A model generated the notes under the pieces. The model did not search any database and was not told where the DNA came from. It saw only the letters and a program-made list of their open reading frames with translations. From Mycogone perniciosa (taxonomy: Eukaryota; Ascomycota; Sordariomycetes; Hypocreales; Hypocreaceae), in contig JAOALB010000163.1 in NCBI GenBank assembly GCA_025331125.1, positions 1 through 64,000 of the forward strand: 64,000 nt of DNA. Direction: 5' to 3'. Each line of letters opens with the position of its first letter. Positions within the stretch are counted from its first letter, which is position 1. A program made the translations under genes and the position numbers. Positions 10,758 to 22,460 of this stretch are shown in pieces.

Positions 10758-12413
10758 TCTTTAATTTAATGCCTTTTTATATATTTAATAATATTCTTTT
10801 AACTATTAACTTTAATAAAGTAATTAAAATATAGCTATTACTTTCTTTAAAAAAGATTAAATATTTACTTTTCTTAAACTAAGAATTACTAATTATTTTA
10901 ATTTTCTAATAGCTTTTTATTTTATAAAAAGTTCTTTTTACTTTATAAAAAAACAAATATAAAGTTAAATAATTTTATAAATTTAAAAATTTATTTTAGC
11001 CTTTATTATTCAAAAGTAAATAATAGGTAAAAGTAAAATAATAGATATGATTTAATTTTGTAATTTCTTTTTTATAATGTAATTAAATCATAGCTCTTTA
11101 TAGATAAAGTAATTAACTTTAACTTAATAAGTATTTCTTTCAAAAAGAATTTAATATTATCTCTAAAATATTATTATTTACTTTAATTTATATATTTCTA
11201 TATAAAAATAATGATTTTAATTTATATATCTATGTTAAGAGTTATTACTTTAATATATTATAGAGGATTACATTTAAATTAATATATCTCTTTTTCTTTT
11301 AATTTATAAATTTATATTTTAACCTTAAATTAAACTATTTAATTTTATAGTTTATATTCCTTTTTAATAGTTCAAGGCTTACTATAAAGTCAATTGAATT
11401 TATAATTATTAATAACTTTCATTATTATTTTATCTCCTATTTTATTATTAACTAAATCTCTCTTTATATTAAAGCTTTTATTTATAAAGGTTTCTTTATT
11501 ATTCTTTACTATATATTAGCTAAATCTATTTTCTTTAAACCTTTTTAAATTGTCCTTTAAGTAGATTCTATTAAATAAAATCCTATTTAATACTTTTAAC
11601 TTATAAACCTTTATTACTTTTATTAAAAACCTTACTTTCAATATATTTAATTAGTCTAGTCTTAATTTTATATCTTCAAAAAAATCCTTTTTAATATTTT
11701 ATATTATAAAATAAAATACACTTATTTAAAAAGAAATATTTCATTAACTTTTATAAAAAGTCTTTATTACTAATATTCATTTATTTGATTAATATTTATT
11801 ATAATAACATTATATTCTTTTAAATTCCTTTTATATTCCCTTTTATTCTATATATCAATATATATTATAACTTAATTTATTATTATATAAACTTTATTTT
11901 AAGTAAGTAACTATTAAATAAATAATCTTACTTTTAAAAGGAAAATCAATTTTAAATTAAATAGTACGTAAGATATAAAATATTATATTAAGCCTTTTAT
12001 AATATATTCATTTACTACAATTACTGAATTTCAATTTTAAAATTAATCTTTACTATATTTAATTATTATTATTATTAATACTAATATTACACTTTAATAA
12101 TTTATTTCTATAAAGGTATTAACCTTAAACTTATATATTTATATTAAAATAAATTTAACCTTTAAATTGATTAATATTTATAAAGGTATTTTCCTTATTT
12201 TAACTCTTTTATATATTATAGTTTAACTTATTATTCGACATTAATAACTTTATTTAAATATAAGTTTTATTATTATTAATAATAAAGTTAATATAAGTTT
12301 CATTTTTATTTGTTTATAAAAATCATATTTTCCATTTTATAAATAAATATATATATAGTTACTTAAAATATATTTAATATAAAAATAAATCTTTTTAATA
12401 AACTTAATTAACT
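10758..12413. other. AT-rich sequence between copia copy 1 and the hairpin element
   Basis: 1.7 kb of degraded sequence. Minus-strand translations around 11300-11600 have a coding-like look, with Lys/Asn/Ile-rich open pieces, but I could not assign a domain. No LTR pair was seen. Confidence 0.35.
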
Positions 12414-12415
12414 TA

Positions 12416-12557
12416 TAGCCCCTTGATTAATTTATCTGCCTTAAAGAGGGTCTTTAATATACTAGTCTTTTACTATTCCTTATAAAAGTAAAAAGACTAT
12501 TAAAGTTAAAGATACCTTTAGCAGCAAATAATTAATTTACTTTTAATCAAGAGGCTG
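12416..12557. mobile_element. 142-bp hairpin (MITE-like) element flanked by TA
   Basis: The left end tagccccttgattaa and the right end ttaatcaagaggctg are inverted repeats with two transition mismatches, and both outer flanks are TA (12414-12415 and 12558-12559). Inner parts also pair (agtcttttact with agtaaaaagact; ggtctttaata with the complement of attaaagttaaagatacc), so nearly the whole unit folds into one imperfect hairpin. TA flanks fit a Tc1/mariner-type non-autonomous element. The left end with its first ~50 bases recurs at 19272. The alternative reading, that the pair is the LTRs of the gypsy element between them, is less likely because the termini do not fit TG...CA. Confidence 0.5.
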
Positions 12558-12649
12558 TATTTTAAATATAAAGACTTTTAAGTAAAGCTACTCCTTTAAA
12601 CTATTAACTAGGCCTTTTAAATAATACTTTATTTATAGAAAAAGAACTT

Positions 12650-15600
12650 AGTATTTATATTTAGTAAATAGAGAATAAATAGTAAATGCACTTAAAAAGG
12701 AAATATTTAAATATTCATTTTAAAGGGAAAACCTTTCTTTTAAACTTTTAAAAATTAAAAGTTTATTGCCTATAATTAGCTTATTATATACTATTAATTG
12801 AAAATAACTTTATAAAGGCAATTAAAGTAAAGTGTAAATTTAAGTTTTTTATTATAAAGGAAAGTTTTATGTAAAACTATAGACTTTTTTTACTATTATT
12901 AAGAGGCAATTTAAATTATCTCTTTATACCTTTTTTTAAGTAGCCTATAAAATTATTTATACTGCTTTTTTACTTAAAAAGAGATATTTAATAATAATAG
13001 GTTAGCTATTTTAACGAGAAAGGTAAATTAACTGGATTAATTATTTAAGATAGGTTTTATTAATAGCTTAAAGATAATAATCGCAATAGCTTAATTAAAT
13101 ATTATAAAGTAACTTTATAAATCTTTTATTTATATTAAACTGCTAAATAAAATTTTTAGTTATTCGTTTTTCATTTAAGATTATTAACAGTAAACCTTTT
13201 AAAATAATTCCTTTATAGCTTAAAACTTATATATTTCTATAATACCTTTCCCTTATAGTATATAAGTAAATACTTTACTATAAAATCTTTATAACCTAGT
13301 AAAAGTTAATTTATATTAGTATAACTATTAAGGCTTTTATATATAGCTATATTAATAATATAAATAGCTTTTAATAGAAATTTCGATTTTAAATAAAATA
13401 TAGAATAACTAAATTTATTAATAAGCGGGGATTATATTAAAATCATACTGCTAATACTTTAAAGAATATAATAACTAAAATACTTAAAAGTTTAAAAGAA
13501 TAGAAAAACCTGTTTAATTTAATAATTTATTAAAGATATAATAGTCTTTACTATAAAACCTTTTACTAAGCTTTTAATTATATATAGTATAGTAGTAAAT
13601 ACTACTTTATTAAAAAGTATAAGAACCCCATTTAAGTATACTTTACTAGCAGAAATGTTAAATATATAGTTTATTAAACTTAAGAATATAATTGCTATAT
13701 AGATTTACCTATAAAATAACTGGAAAAGATATAGTTAAGTAGCTACCAGTAATATATAAATGCTTTATTTAATCCTGGCAGCGATATTTATATTATTTCT
13801 TTATAATAAAAGGATTAATTAAAAAGTTTATTACTGGTTTTTAAGTTTACTATTATTGTCCTAGGTATTTCTACTATAATTTATAGCTATATAGATATAT
13901 TTATAAAGATAGTTAATAATTAAGTAGAAAAAGAGTAGTTATTTTATTATGTTATTGCTAATAGCTTAAAAGACTTTATTTTAAAATGACTTTAATTTTA
14001 AGAAGCTAATTTTACCCTTTTATAGAAGTATAATTAATAAAACTATCCTTTAACTAGGGATTTTATTCTTAATAGCCTTGAAAAAGCTGCTATAATAAAC
14101 TATTAAACAAGCTTAAGTAGCTTTGCTATTAGTAATTAAAAAAAAGCTAAAAGTTAGGTTAAAAGCTTTGGAAAACCTATTATCTTTTAACTTAAATAAA
14201 GCTACTTCCCTAAAAGACTATAAATTAACTTTATATTTAAAATTGCTTCTTATATGTTATAACCTTATTAGCATTCTTTTTATAAAAGAAGCTGCTAATA
14301 TATTGGTAATTTAATAGTATATTATTAAGTTAAAAGATAGCAAATTGCCTTTATAGAGTCCTATCTATACCCTAATATATAAAGACTTAAAAGCTTTTTG
14401 CGAGTATTTAGAAAAAGTATTATAAAATATATAGATTTAGCAGTCTATTAGTACTGCAGGTGCCCCTATAATCTTTATATTAAAGAAGGTAGTAAGCTGC
14501 GAATATATATTAATTTCTATACTTTAAATAAAATAACTTACAAGAACCATGCTCCTTTACTATTAATTTTTAAGATTTTTAGTAGACTTTTATATATTAA
14601 TATTTCTATTAACCTTAATCTAAAAGATATATATTACTGGATACCTATCTGCAAAAAGGATAAATAAAAGATAGTATTTGACTGCTAATATAAGTATTGT
14701 AAGTATAATATTATACTATTTAACTTTATAAATTCCTTTATAACTTTTTAGTAATATATTAATAATATACTATAAGATTTAATTACTTTTATTTGTATTA
14801 TATATTTTAATAATATTCTAATTTATTGCTATACTTTTAAAGAGTATATATAATATATTCGCTGAATATTTAAAAAGTCTGCAATATATAAAGTTATATA
14901 CTAATATTAATAAATATATCTTTTATATTATCCTAATAGTTTTCTTTAAATATATTATTATACTTAATAACATTAAAATAAAATAGTTATATATTTAAGC
15001 TATTGTTAAATAGCTGGTACTTAAAATCATTTATAATATCTTTATATTCCTAGGATTTATAGGATTTTACTGTTACTATATTAAAACGTACAGTAAAATT
15101 ATAGTACTTTTAACGGATTAAGTTTATAGAAAGCGAAAAGGGTCTTTATAGTTAAAGCCTAGTACTTTTAAAGCTTTTTAATAATTAAAGAAAAAGCTTT
15201 TAAAAAAACCTATTTTAAGATATTATAAGTTAAAGGCGCTGATTTATATAAAGATAAATATATTAAACTATATAATTAAGGCAGTATTTGTTTAGTATTG
15301 GCGAGATACCTGGCACTTGATAGTATATATATTAAAAAAGCTAGGTAATTTTAAATTATATTATTATACCCTTAATATTGAATTTCGTACTATTATAAAA
15401 GCTTTTTAAATATAAAGACACTATTTAATATATAAGTATAGAGATTTAAGTTATAATAGACTATTTTAATTATTATTACTTTATAGATAAATAAAAGCTT
15501 GTATACTGGTAGGCAAAGGCTTTTAATAAACTAGCTTTATTTAATTTTTATATTAAATATAGGCTAGGGAAAATAAACCCCGCCAATACCCTGTTCTAAT

Positions 15601-17500
15601 ACCTTAATTTCTATAACTTTATTAAAATTAAAAAATTGCAGTAAGGCTATATGTTAATAATCTTACAGCGTTTTTATAGTATAAAAGTTAACAGCTTATA
15701 TAAACTAAAGGGATCTATAGCAGTATACTATAATAACTAGGAATATATAAAGTCGCTTATAAATAAAAGTATTACTTTCGCGTTGCGTTAAGTTAAGGGA
15801 TAGGGATTAAATGCTATTTAGCAGATAGCTTATTTATAGAGTATAGTAGCTAGAGTTATAATTACTGGTTTATAAGTTATATAGTAGACTACTATAGGTT
15901 TGCCGCTAAAACTATAAAATTCTTTGCATTTAGCTATCCTATAAACTTAATAAAGAGATTACTTTATTTAATAAAAGGTTTAAAGTTAAGGAGTAATTAG
16001 TATATTTTATAGTAATAACTAGGCTATTAATAATAAATAGCTTATTTACTTTTAAAGTAAAGTCTATATATTAATAAGTCTTTATATTAAGATTTTAATA
16101 CTACTTTATAGTAATTTAACTGCTAAATATTAAAGAGTTAATTATACTTTAAAATATATTATATTAACCTATTATTAGTAAAGTATAAAGTAAAATATTA
16201 ATTATTATATATTTTTATATTATATTTACTAAATAGTAAAGGCAAGAACCTATTAACTTTATAGTAAATTTACTTTATTATTAATATTAAAAAGACCTTT
16301 TAGAGAAATTCCTATAGACTTTATTATAAACTTACCAGAAATCCTAAACTATAAAGGTAAATACCTATATAATACAATTCCTATTATTATTAACTAATAT
16401 ATAAAATATACCCTATATATATTTATAATAGTATATATTATAAGTGATAGGGTTATTAACCTTTTTATAAAATTTATTTATTTAATCTTTAAAATACTAT
16501 AAGGAATTATCTTTAATAAAGATTAATTATTTAAATCTGGATTTTAATAAGGTTTCTGTTATTTATTTGCTTATAAACAGTAATTTAGTATTATGTTTTA
16601 TTTATAGACTAATAACTAAATTAAATAATAGAATTAAGCCTTAAAGTATTATTTATATTTTTTCTATAGTAAATAATAAAATAATTAGCTATAAAAATTA
16701 TTTTTCGCTTAGTTTATATATAATAATGCTGAATATTTTATAACTAGCTATTTATTAGCTTTTTTACTGCTTAGCTATAAGCCTAATACTTGAAGTTATA
16801 ATAAATTAACCTATTATAGATATTATATAAATACTATTACTAAGGTAAAAGAGCTTTAAGCTACCTGTCAAAAAGCTAAATAAACTTTATAACAAAGTTG
16901 AAAAAAAATATAAAAAGTAGTATAATATTTATTAACTTAAAAAGAAATTTACTATTAGCGATTAGGTATAACTTTCTATAAAATACTTAAAACTTTAATA
17001 ATTTAATAAAAACTTTACTGAAAAGTATATTAGTTTTTATTAAGTTAAACACTAAATTGGAATAAGTAGATTAATATACTAGCTTTATTTCCTAGTTTCT
17101 ATTAAAGTTTATAATGTTTTTAATATTATAAATCTTAAGCTATATTATAGCTGTAAAGGAGAACCTTTTAAGCTAATAGATTACCCTTTTAGCGTTAAAG
17201 AGATATTTAAAGTTAAGGAAATTATTAATTATAAATATAAAGGGATATAGCGCTTATATTTAAATAAGTGGAAAAACTACTTAAAAATCAATAATATTTA
17301 ATAAAAGAAAGGTAATTTTATTAATATTAAGTTAATTTAAAACTATAAATAGTGTTTTATTAGTAAATAACTAGCTATTACTATAAAATATTATAAAGTT
17401 AAAGGGAGTAGGGTATTATATAGTTTTAATTAGTTAATTAAAAATAGAAAATAAACTTATAATAGTATATATCTTGCAGTAAATAGGCGGCAATACTGTT
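12650..17500 (+). pseudogene. Ty3/gypsy chromodomain polyprotein (Gypsy-A), stop-ridden
   Basis: The plus strand keeps the gypsy order. RT is at about 14440-15030: a 'SPAGAPIIF..KKDGSK' start, 'LNKITYKNHAPLLLI', 'INLNLKDIYYWIPI' and the catalytic piece IYFNNILIY, where Asp-Asp has become Asn-Asn. RNase H is at about 15170-15480 ('WHLIVYILKKL' and 'IEFRTIIKAF', matching WHPVAYFSRKL and ELLAIVRAF). Integrase follows, with its C-terminal part ('VYNVFNIINLKLYY', matching VHNVFHVSLLKPYH) at 17100-17150. A chromodomain is at 17180-17340 ('VKEIINYKYKG', 'LNKWKNYL'). Chromodomains steer integration to heterochromatin. Gag and protease should occupy about 12650-14100. Many stops make it inactive. Confidence 0.8.
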
Positions 17501-19037
17501 AGTAAAAAATAGCTAATTCTCTTTATTTTTAAATAATACTTTATTGTAATCTTTTATAATAGTAGGATATACTTACGGAATTATAGGAATTTTAATATAC
17601 TAGTATATTATATAATAATTAACTAAGAACTGCCTATTATAAATAAAGAAATATATACTAGAATAAAAGTATATATATGATAGCAGTAATAGTAGTAAAA
17701 GACTATATTTAATTGAGAGTAACTTGAAGGTTTAAGCCCTGTAGGTTTTAGCAGTAATATTATTTATTTATTATAAACTCTTTTTCTTTTTACTTTTTAG
17801 TTAAGCTTAACTTTTATTACATTAATATAAAGTTCTTTTTCTATTAGACTGATAGTAATATTATTATAGCCTAGTTTTTATTAATTATTACTATTTAGTA
17901 AAAGAGTAATATTAAAGTATTTACTTTATTAAGACAGGACTTTTAAGAATATTAAATTAATATTTTAATAGTATTAATAGGCAATTGAATTATATAATTT
18001 ATTATTTAAAAAATAATAAAAATATTTCTTAAAAGCAGTTAATATAATATAAGTTAATATAGAAAGTTTTGCTTTTTAATTATATAAAACTTATATTTAT
18101 TATTATAATATTAAAGAGGCTTTTTTCTTAACTTTATATTTTATTTAATAAAAAGGTTAAAATAATAATAATATAAAGCAGGGCGTTTATAATAAGTTAA
18201 CAGTAGCTAATAGTTATATCTATACTAAAACACCTATTAAATTAAATTACTAGCAGCTTTATAGCATTTTATTAGCGAGGGTGTAGTAATTTTAAAGGGA
18301 AGGTATCTTAATAGAAATATAATCGAGATAGTATTAGCTGTAAACGAAAACAGGCTTACTATATTACAGTTCTTAGGTACTATAAGATTACTGTTATTTT
18401 CTAAAACTAAGCTATAAGTATATTAAATAGGAAGTTATAGTAAAGAATTAGCTATAAAAGACTTATAAAGCAGCGATATCTATTATAAAAGGAAAAAGAG
18501 AATTTATAGTAGTAAGGTAAACTAAAAGAAGAGAACTGCTATTATATAATAGGTTAGCTGGTAATAAAAAGTGAGAGGAAGGAATATTTACAGAAAAAGC
18601 GCCTATAAAGAGAAAAAGAGGGCAAGAGAGAGAGAGAGATAAAAAGGAAAAAAAGAAGGAAAAGAGAAAGGTAAATAAAAATTAAAGTTATAAAAGAAAA
18701 GAAAAGCAAAGCAAAAATATATATAGTATACTTATATATAATAGTAAATTAAAACAAGAAAAATAAAGTAAATTATTTATATATTAGCAGCAAAAAGTTA
18801 ATTTATTATATAAGACTTTTTTATTAGCCTTCAAATTTAATTATATAAAAGTATAATTTTAAACTATAAAGTTAAAAACTTTTCAAGCTATTAAGTATAG
18901 GCTAAAGCGTTTAAGTTTAAAGCTTAAAGAAGTATTTATATAAAAGATAGTTAGTATTTAATATAGTAATAATATATTAAAAGCTAGAAAGGGCTAGTTA
19001 AATATAAAGTCTTTACTAGCATTAAAGTTAATATTAT
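17501..19037 (+). other. Tail of Gypsy-A between chromodomain and polypurine tract
   Basis: About 1.5 kb with somewhat higher G content on the plus strand but no open frame or recognised domain. It includes the purine tract listed separately. It probably belongs to Gypsy-A's 3' untranslated region or an eroded extra reading frame. Confidence 0.35.
18607..18671. repeat. Purine-only tract with GA repeats
   Basis: About 65 bases almost entirely A and G, including five or six consecutive GA dinucleotides. It contains no CpA or TpG and so could not be mutated by RIP, which explains its unusually high G content here. Confidence 0.8.
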
Positions 19038-19048
19038 AAAAGGGGGGG
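19038..19048 (+). other. Polypurine tract (AAAAGGGGGGG)
   Basis: A run of four A and seven G downstream of Gypsy-A's chromodomain resembles the AAAAGGGGGGGG tract that abuts the 3' LTR of Gypsy-B. This is the expected primer for plus-strand DNA synthesis, so a 3' LTR should start a few bases further on. Confidence 0.55.
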
Positions 19049-19269
19049 CAGCCTATTAAAAGACTAGAAGCTTTAAAGCTTTTATAATATTATATAGGCT
19101 AGAATATATATATAAAAGCAATTATAATCTTCAAAGATATAAAACTTTCAAGATTAGTAGACTATTACTACTATATATAACTATTAGTTTCTGGCTTGTT
19201 ACCTATTTATTAATACCTATTTCTCCTTTAAGTAACTGCTCTTTAACCTCCTCTACTTTTCCTTAAGGT
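19049..19269 (+). repeat. Possible 3' LTR of Gypsy-A, partner not found
   Basis: It follows the polypurine tract and ends just before the TA-flanked hairpin-like end at 19272. I could not find a matching 5' LTR upstream of 12650, so the call rests on position only. The 5' end of Gypsy-A may have been lost. Confidence 0.25.
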
Positions 19270-19271
19270 TA

Positions 19272-19360
19272 TAGCCCCTTGCCTAATCTATTTACCTTAA
19301 AAAAGGTCTTTAATATTAACTGCTTTTCTTAATTAATAAAGTAAATAATTAAAAGGTATA
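19272..19360. repeat. Partial copy of the 12416 hairpin element
   Basis: It starts tagccccttgcctaat after TA, and matches the first ~50 bases of 12416-12557 (tttacc..aaggtctttaatat). The second arm and right end are not recognisable, so it is truncated or decayed. Confidence 0.4.
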
Positions 19361-19974
19361 TATAAGCTTTATAGTTATAATATAAAGTATTAAAAGACTT
19401 TAAATAAACTATAGTAATATCTTTATTATAGCTATATATTTCTAATATTAATATAATATAGTTAAATATTAATTTAATTACTTTTATTAATTATAAAAAT
19501 AGTAATCTATTAATTATTATAGTTTATACTTTATGTTTTATATTTTTTTTTAATTAAACTTTATTTTATACAATAAATATTCAAGACTTATAGTCTTTAA
19601 TATTCTTTATATTAAAATAAAAGAATCTACCTTTATAATAAAGGCAATTATAATATTTTAATATATAGTATTTTATAAAATAAGTCTTTTATATAAAGTT
19701 ATTAAATAGTTTCATAAAAACATTGATATTCTTTTATTATTAATTAAAGTTTTTATATTACTATACTCTTTATACTATAATATAAAGTACTACTATACAT
19801 ATAAATAATAAATTAATTAATTAACTATTTAATAATACTTTTTATTTTAATTGTTTAAAAATCTTAAAACTATAAATATTATAAAGGTTCTATTAAGTTA
19901 AAGTATAATTGCCGTATTAAGTATTAAGTATAAACTTTATTTTCTTTTAATAGCTTTTAACTTTTTTAACTCCT
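19361..19974. other. AT-rich sequence left of the short LTR element
   Basis: 600 bases without an open frame or recognised motif. It could be the displaced 3' part of the old copia remnant found at 22040-22460, split by the short LTR element, but I could not confirm RNase H motifs. Confidence 0.3.
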
Positions 19975-20287
19975 TTATTTAAAGTAACTAATATACCTAT
20001 AACTAGCCTAATAGGTCCTAAGAGCTAGTCCTAATTAAATAGGCTACAAAATAGTTAGAAACTAGTTAAATTAAGGAAAAAAAGCGGTATTAATAGCTGG
20101 AATTATAGTTAAAACAGTTTTCTTTTCTTTTCTTCCTTTTTATTTAGCCTTAAGTCAATAATAATACTGTAATAATACTATTTCCTTAAATAGTAAATAG
20201 CTTTATAACTTTTATATTAGTTTTTAAAGCTATCTTTTATTAATCTTTATATATATTTAGGTATATTATCTCCTCTTTAATAAAACT
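19975..20287. repeat. Left LTR-like repeat of the short element
   Basis: Direct repeat partner of 21685-21998. It differs mostly by transitions and is the more AT-rich of the two. Confidence 0.65.
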
Positions 20288-20649
20288 AGTAATTAAAATA
20301 AAGGGAATCTTAAAGATTATATTATAGGAAATAATTACTATAGGCACTTTTAAGCTACTACTATAACTAGCAATTAACTAGCTAAATTAAAAGATTTTAA
20401 AACTATTATTTAATATTATAGGTTAACCTTTTTATTAAAGAAATAACTTACCTCCAGGATTATATAAATTAATTAATATAAATATCTAAAAATAAGATTA
20501 TATATTTAAATTATCCTAAATAAAAGTTATTAACTTAAATTAAATTAACTAAAAATCTATTAAAAAAAGCAGAATCTTTTAAAACTATTAATTTAAAATA
20601 ATAACCGTTAATTAAAAATTAATGGCTTAAGTTTTACCTTTTCCTTTTC

Positions 20650-21540
20650 TTTAAATTTAAACTAGTTTACATAGCTGCTATTAATTTTAATAAATTTAAC
20701 TTTAATTAACTTATTAGCTTTATTAAACTTTAATTCCCTGCAGCTTAAACTATTATTTTTCCTTTAAATTTCAAGGTATTCTTTTTTATTTTAATTCATT
20801 ATATTAGCCACTATTACCTTAATTAGTATAAGGATTTTCTATTCCTTTAAATTTAAACTAGGTTAACTGGCTGCTACTAGTCTTAATAAATCTAACTTTA
20901 GCTAACCTATTAGCTTTATTAAAACCTAGTTTTTTATAGCCTAAGCTTTTATTCCCTTTTTCTTTAAATTTAAAGTAATCTTTTCTTTTTTTTGTAATTA
21001 AGCTAGCTATTAAGAGTTTTAATAGCTTAACCTATTTTATTGAACCTTAATTTCTAGTAGCTTTTACTAGCTAATTAGGAATTACTGCCTTTAAATTTAA
21101 ACTAGTTTAGTTAACTGCTGCTAGTTTTAATAAATTTAACTTTAACTGACCTATTAGCTTTATTAAACCCTAATTCCCTGCAGCTTAAACTGCCGTTTTC
21201 CCTTTAAATTTAAAGGTATCCCTTTTTATCCTAGCTGGCTATACTAGCCACTATTACTTTAACTAGTATAAGGATTTTTATTCCTTTTAATTTAAACTAG
21301 CTTAGCCAGCTACTGCAAGCTTTAACAGAATTCACTTTAATCGAATAATTAATTTAATTAGATTTTAATTTCCAGCACTTAAAGCTACTATTCCCTTTTT
21401 CCCTTCAAATTTACAGGAATTCTTTACTTTTCCTAGCCAGGCTAGCCAACTGCTGCTAGTTTTAATAATACCGATTAAGATTAACCTTTTAGCTTTATTA
21501 AAGCCTAATTCTTAGCAGCCTAAACTGCTATTCCTAACTA
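20650..21540. repeat. Higher-order tandem repeat, period ~440 bp
   Basis: The motif tttaaatttaaactag (slightly altered in the last copy) occurs at 20650, 20846, 21090 and 21285, with spacing 196, 244, 195. Each ~440-bp unit is therefore made of two related half-units (~196 and ~244 bp). Each half carries gctgctattaatttt-type and attagctttattaaa motifs. A further partial half-unit lies at about 21440-21540. This is the internal region of the short LTR element. Confidence 0.7.
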
Positions 21541-21684
21541 AATTAAATAGTCCTTTAAGCTAGACTTTCTTTCTAATTCCACTTAACCTATTTAACCTTA
21601 TTTATAGGAAGGTAGTTATAGTGGTTTAGTTTTATTTTAAGGTATAGCTTTTTATCTGGGATAGGAAGTTATATAGAGAGGGTT

Positions 21685-21998
21685 TTATTAAAAGTAACTG
21701 ATATGCCTATAACTAGCTTACTAGGTTTTAAGACCTAGTCCCAATTAAGAAGGCTAGAAAATAGTTGGAAACCAGTTCAATTAAGGAAAAAAAGGGGTAT
21801 TAATAGCTGAAATTGCAGCTAAAATAGCTTTCTTTGCTTTTCTTCCTCTTTATCTAGCTTTAAGTTAGCAATAATACTGCAATAATAATATTTACTTAAG
21901 TAGCTGATAGCTTTATAGCTTTTATATTAGTCTTTAGGGCTGTTTTCTATTGGTTTTCATATATATTTAAGCGTATTATTTTATTCTCAATAAACTAT
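21685..21998. repeat. Right LTR-like repeat of the short element
   Basis: Partner of 19975-20287. It keeps more G/C (for example tgatatgcc where the left copy has taatatacc), so it shows the ancestral bases at many RIP sites. Confidence 0.65.
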
Positions 21999-22039
21999 TA
22001 TTTAACTAATATTTCTTTTATCTTTATTTATTAAAGTAA

Positions 22040-22460
22040 AGATACCTAAAAACTATTTCCCTTGAATTATATTAAAGTATTATATTATCCTTTCAAAATA
22101 ACCTTTATATAAAAGGTATATTATATACTTTTTGCGATTTTAAATAATATTAACTTTTAAAAATTACTTATATCTTTAACTTTAATTAATTTATATTTTC
22201 CTTTAAGTTAACTATAAGCTTTATTACTAATACTTTATTATCGTTATAATATGTAATTACGATATTACTAATATAAATAATTAAAAAGATTGTCCTATTT
22301 TATATAAAAAAAGGTATAGCTTTTTTAAATATACTTTTAGATTTTATTCCTTTAAAGTTAACTATAATTTATTATATTATGGTTATAGTAAATCCTTTAA
22401 TTTATATAAAGCCTTATTAACCTTTATATATATATTCCTTTACTTCAATTTATTTTATAC
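22040..22460 (-). pseudogene. Reverse-transcriptase remnant of a second copia family
   Basis: Minus-strand translation gives 'KVNKALYKLKDLL' (22391-22446, compare KALYGLKQSPR), 'LYLFLYKIGQSF' and a catalytic segment YISNIVIT (about 22257-22290, compare YVDDIVIT), then 'KGYFERIIQYFNI' (about 22068-22105), which corresponds to the end of the RT palm/thumb (family: QKGYIEKIL..F). The sequence is distinct from the copia family with three copies here. It is cut on its 3' side by the short LTR element. Upstream integrase and gag may be in 22460-24500 but were not recognised. Confidence 0.6.

Larger units (their letters stand above)
19975..21998. mobile_element. Short non-coding LTR element (TRIM/LARD-like)
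   Basis: Two direct ~313-bp repeats (19975-20287 and 21685-21998) enclose about 1.4 kb with no protein domain. The landmarks aagtaact, 'cctataactag', 'tcaattaaggaaaaaaa' (one arm), 'ggtattaatagctg' and 'ctttatagcttttatattag' occur in the same order in both. Non-autonomous elements of this kind are mobilised by enzymes of a full-length partner. I see no clear target duplication, primer-binding site or polypurine tract, so orientation is unknown and ends are good to ~10 bases. Confidence 0.65.

Noticed and set aside
14123..14314. Plus-strand open frame of 63 codons in Gypsy-A
   Set aside because: It is a chance open stretch within the degraded protease-to-RT part of the polyprotein, not a separate gene.
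12414..19360. The two 'tagcccctt' ends as LTRs of Gypsy-A
   Set aside because: The termini do not fit TG...CA, the left unit is a self-contained TA-flanked hairpin, and the right one lacks a matching end; kept only as an alternative.
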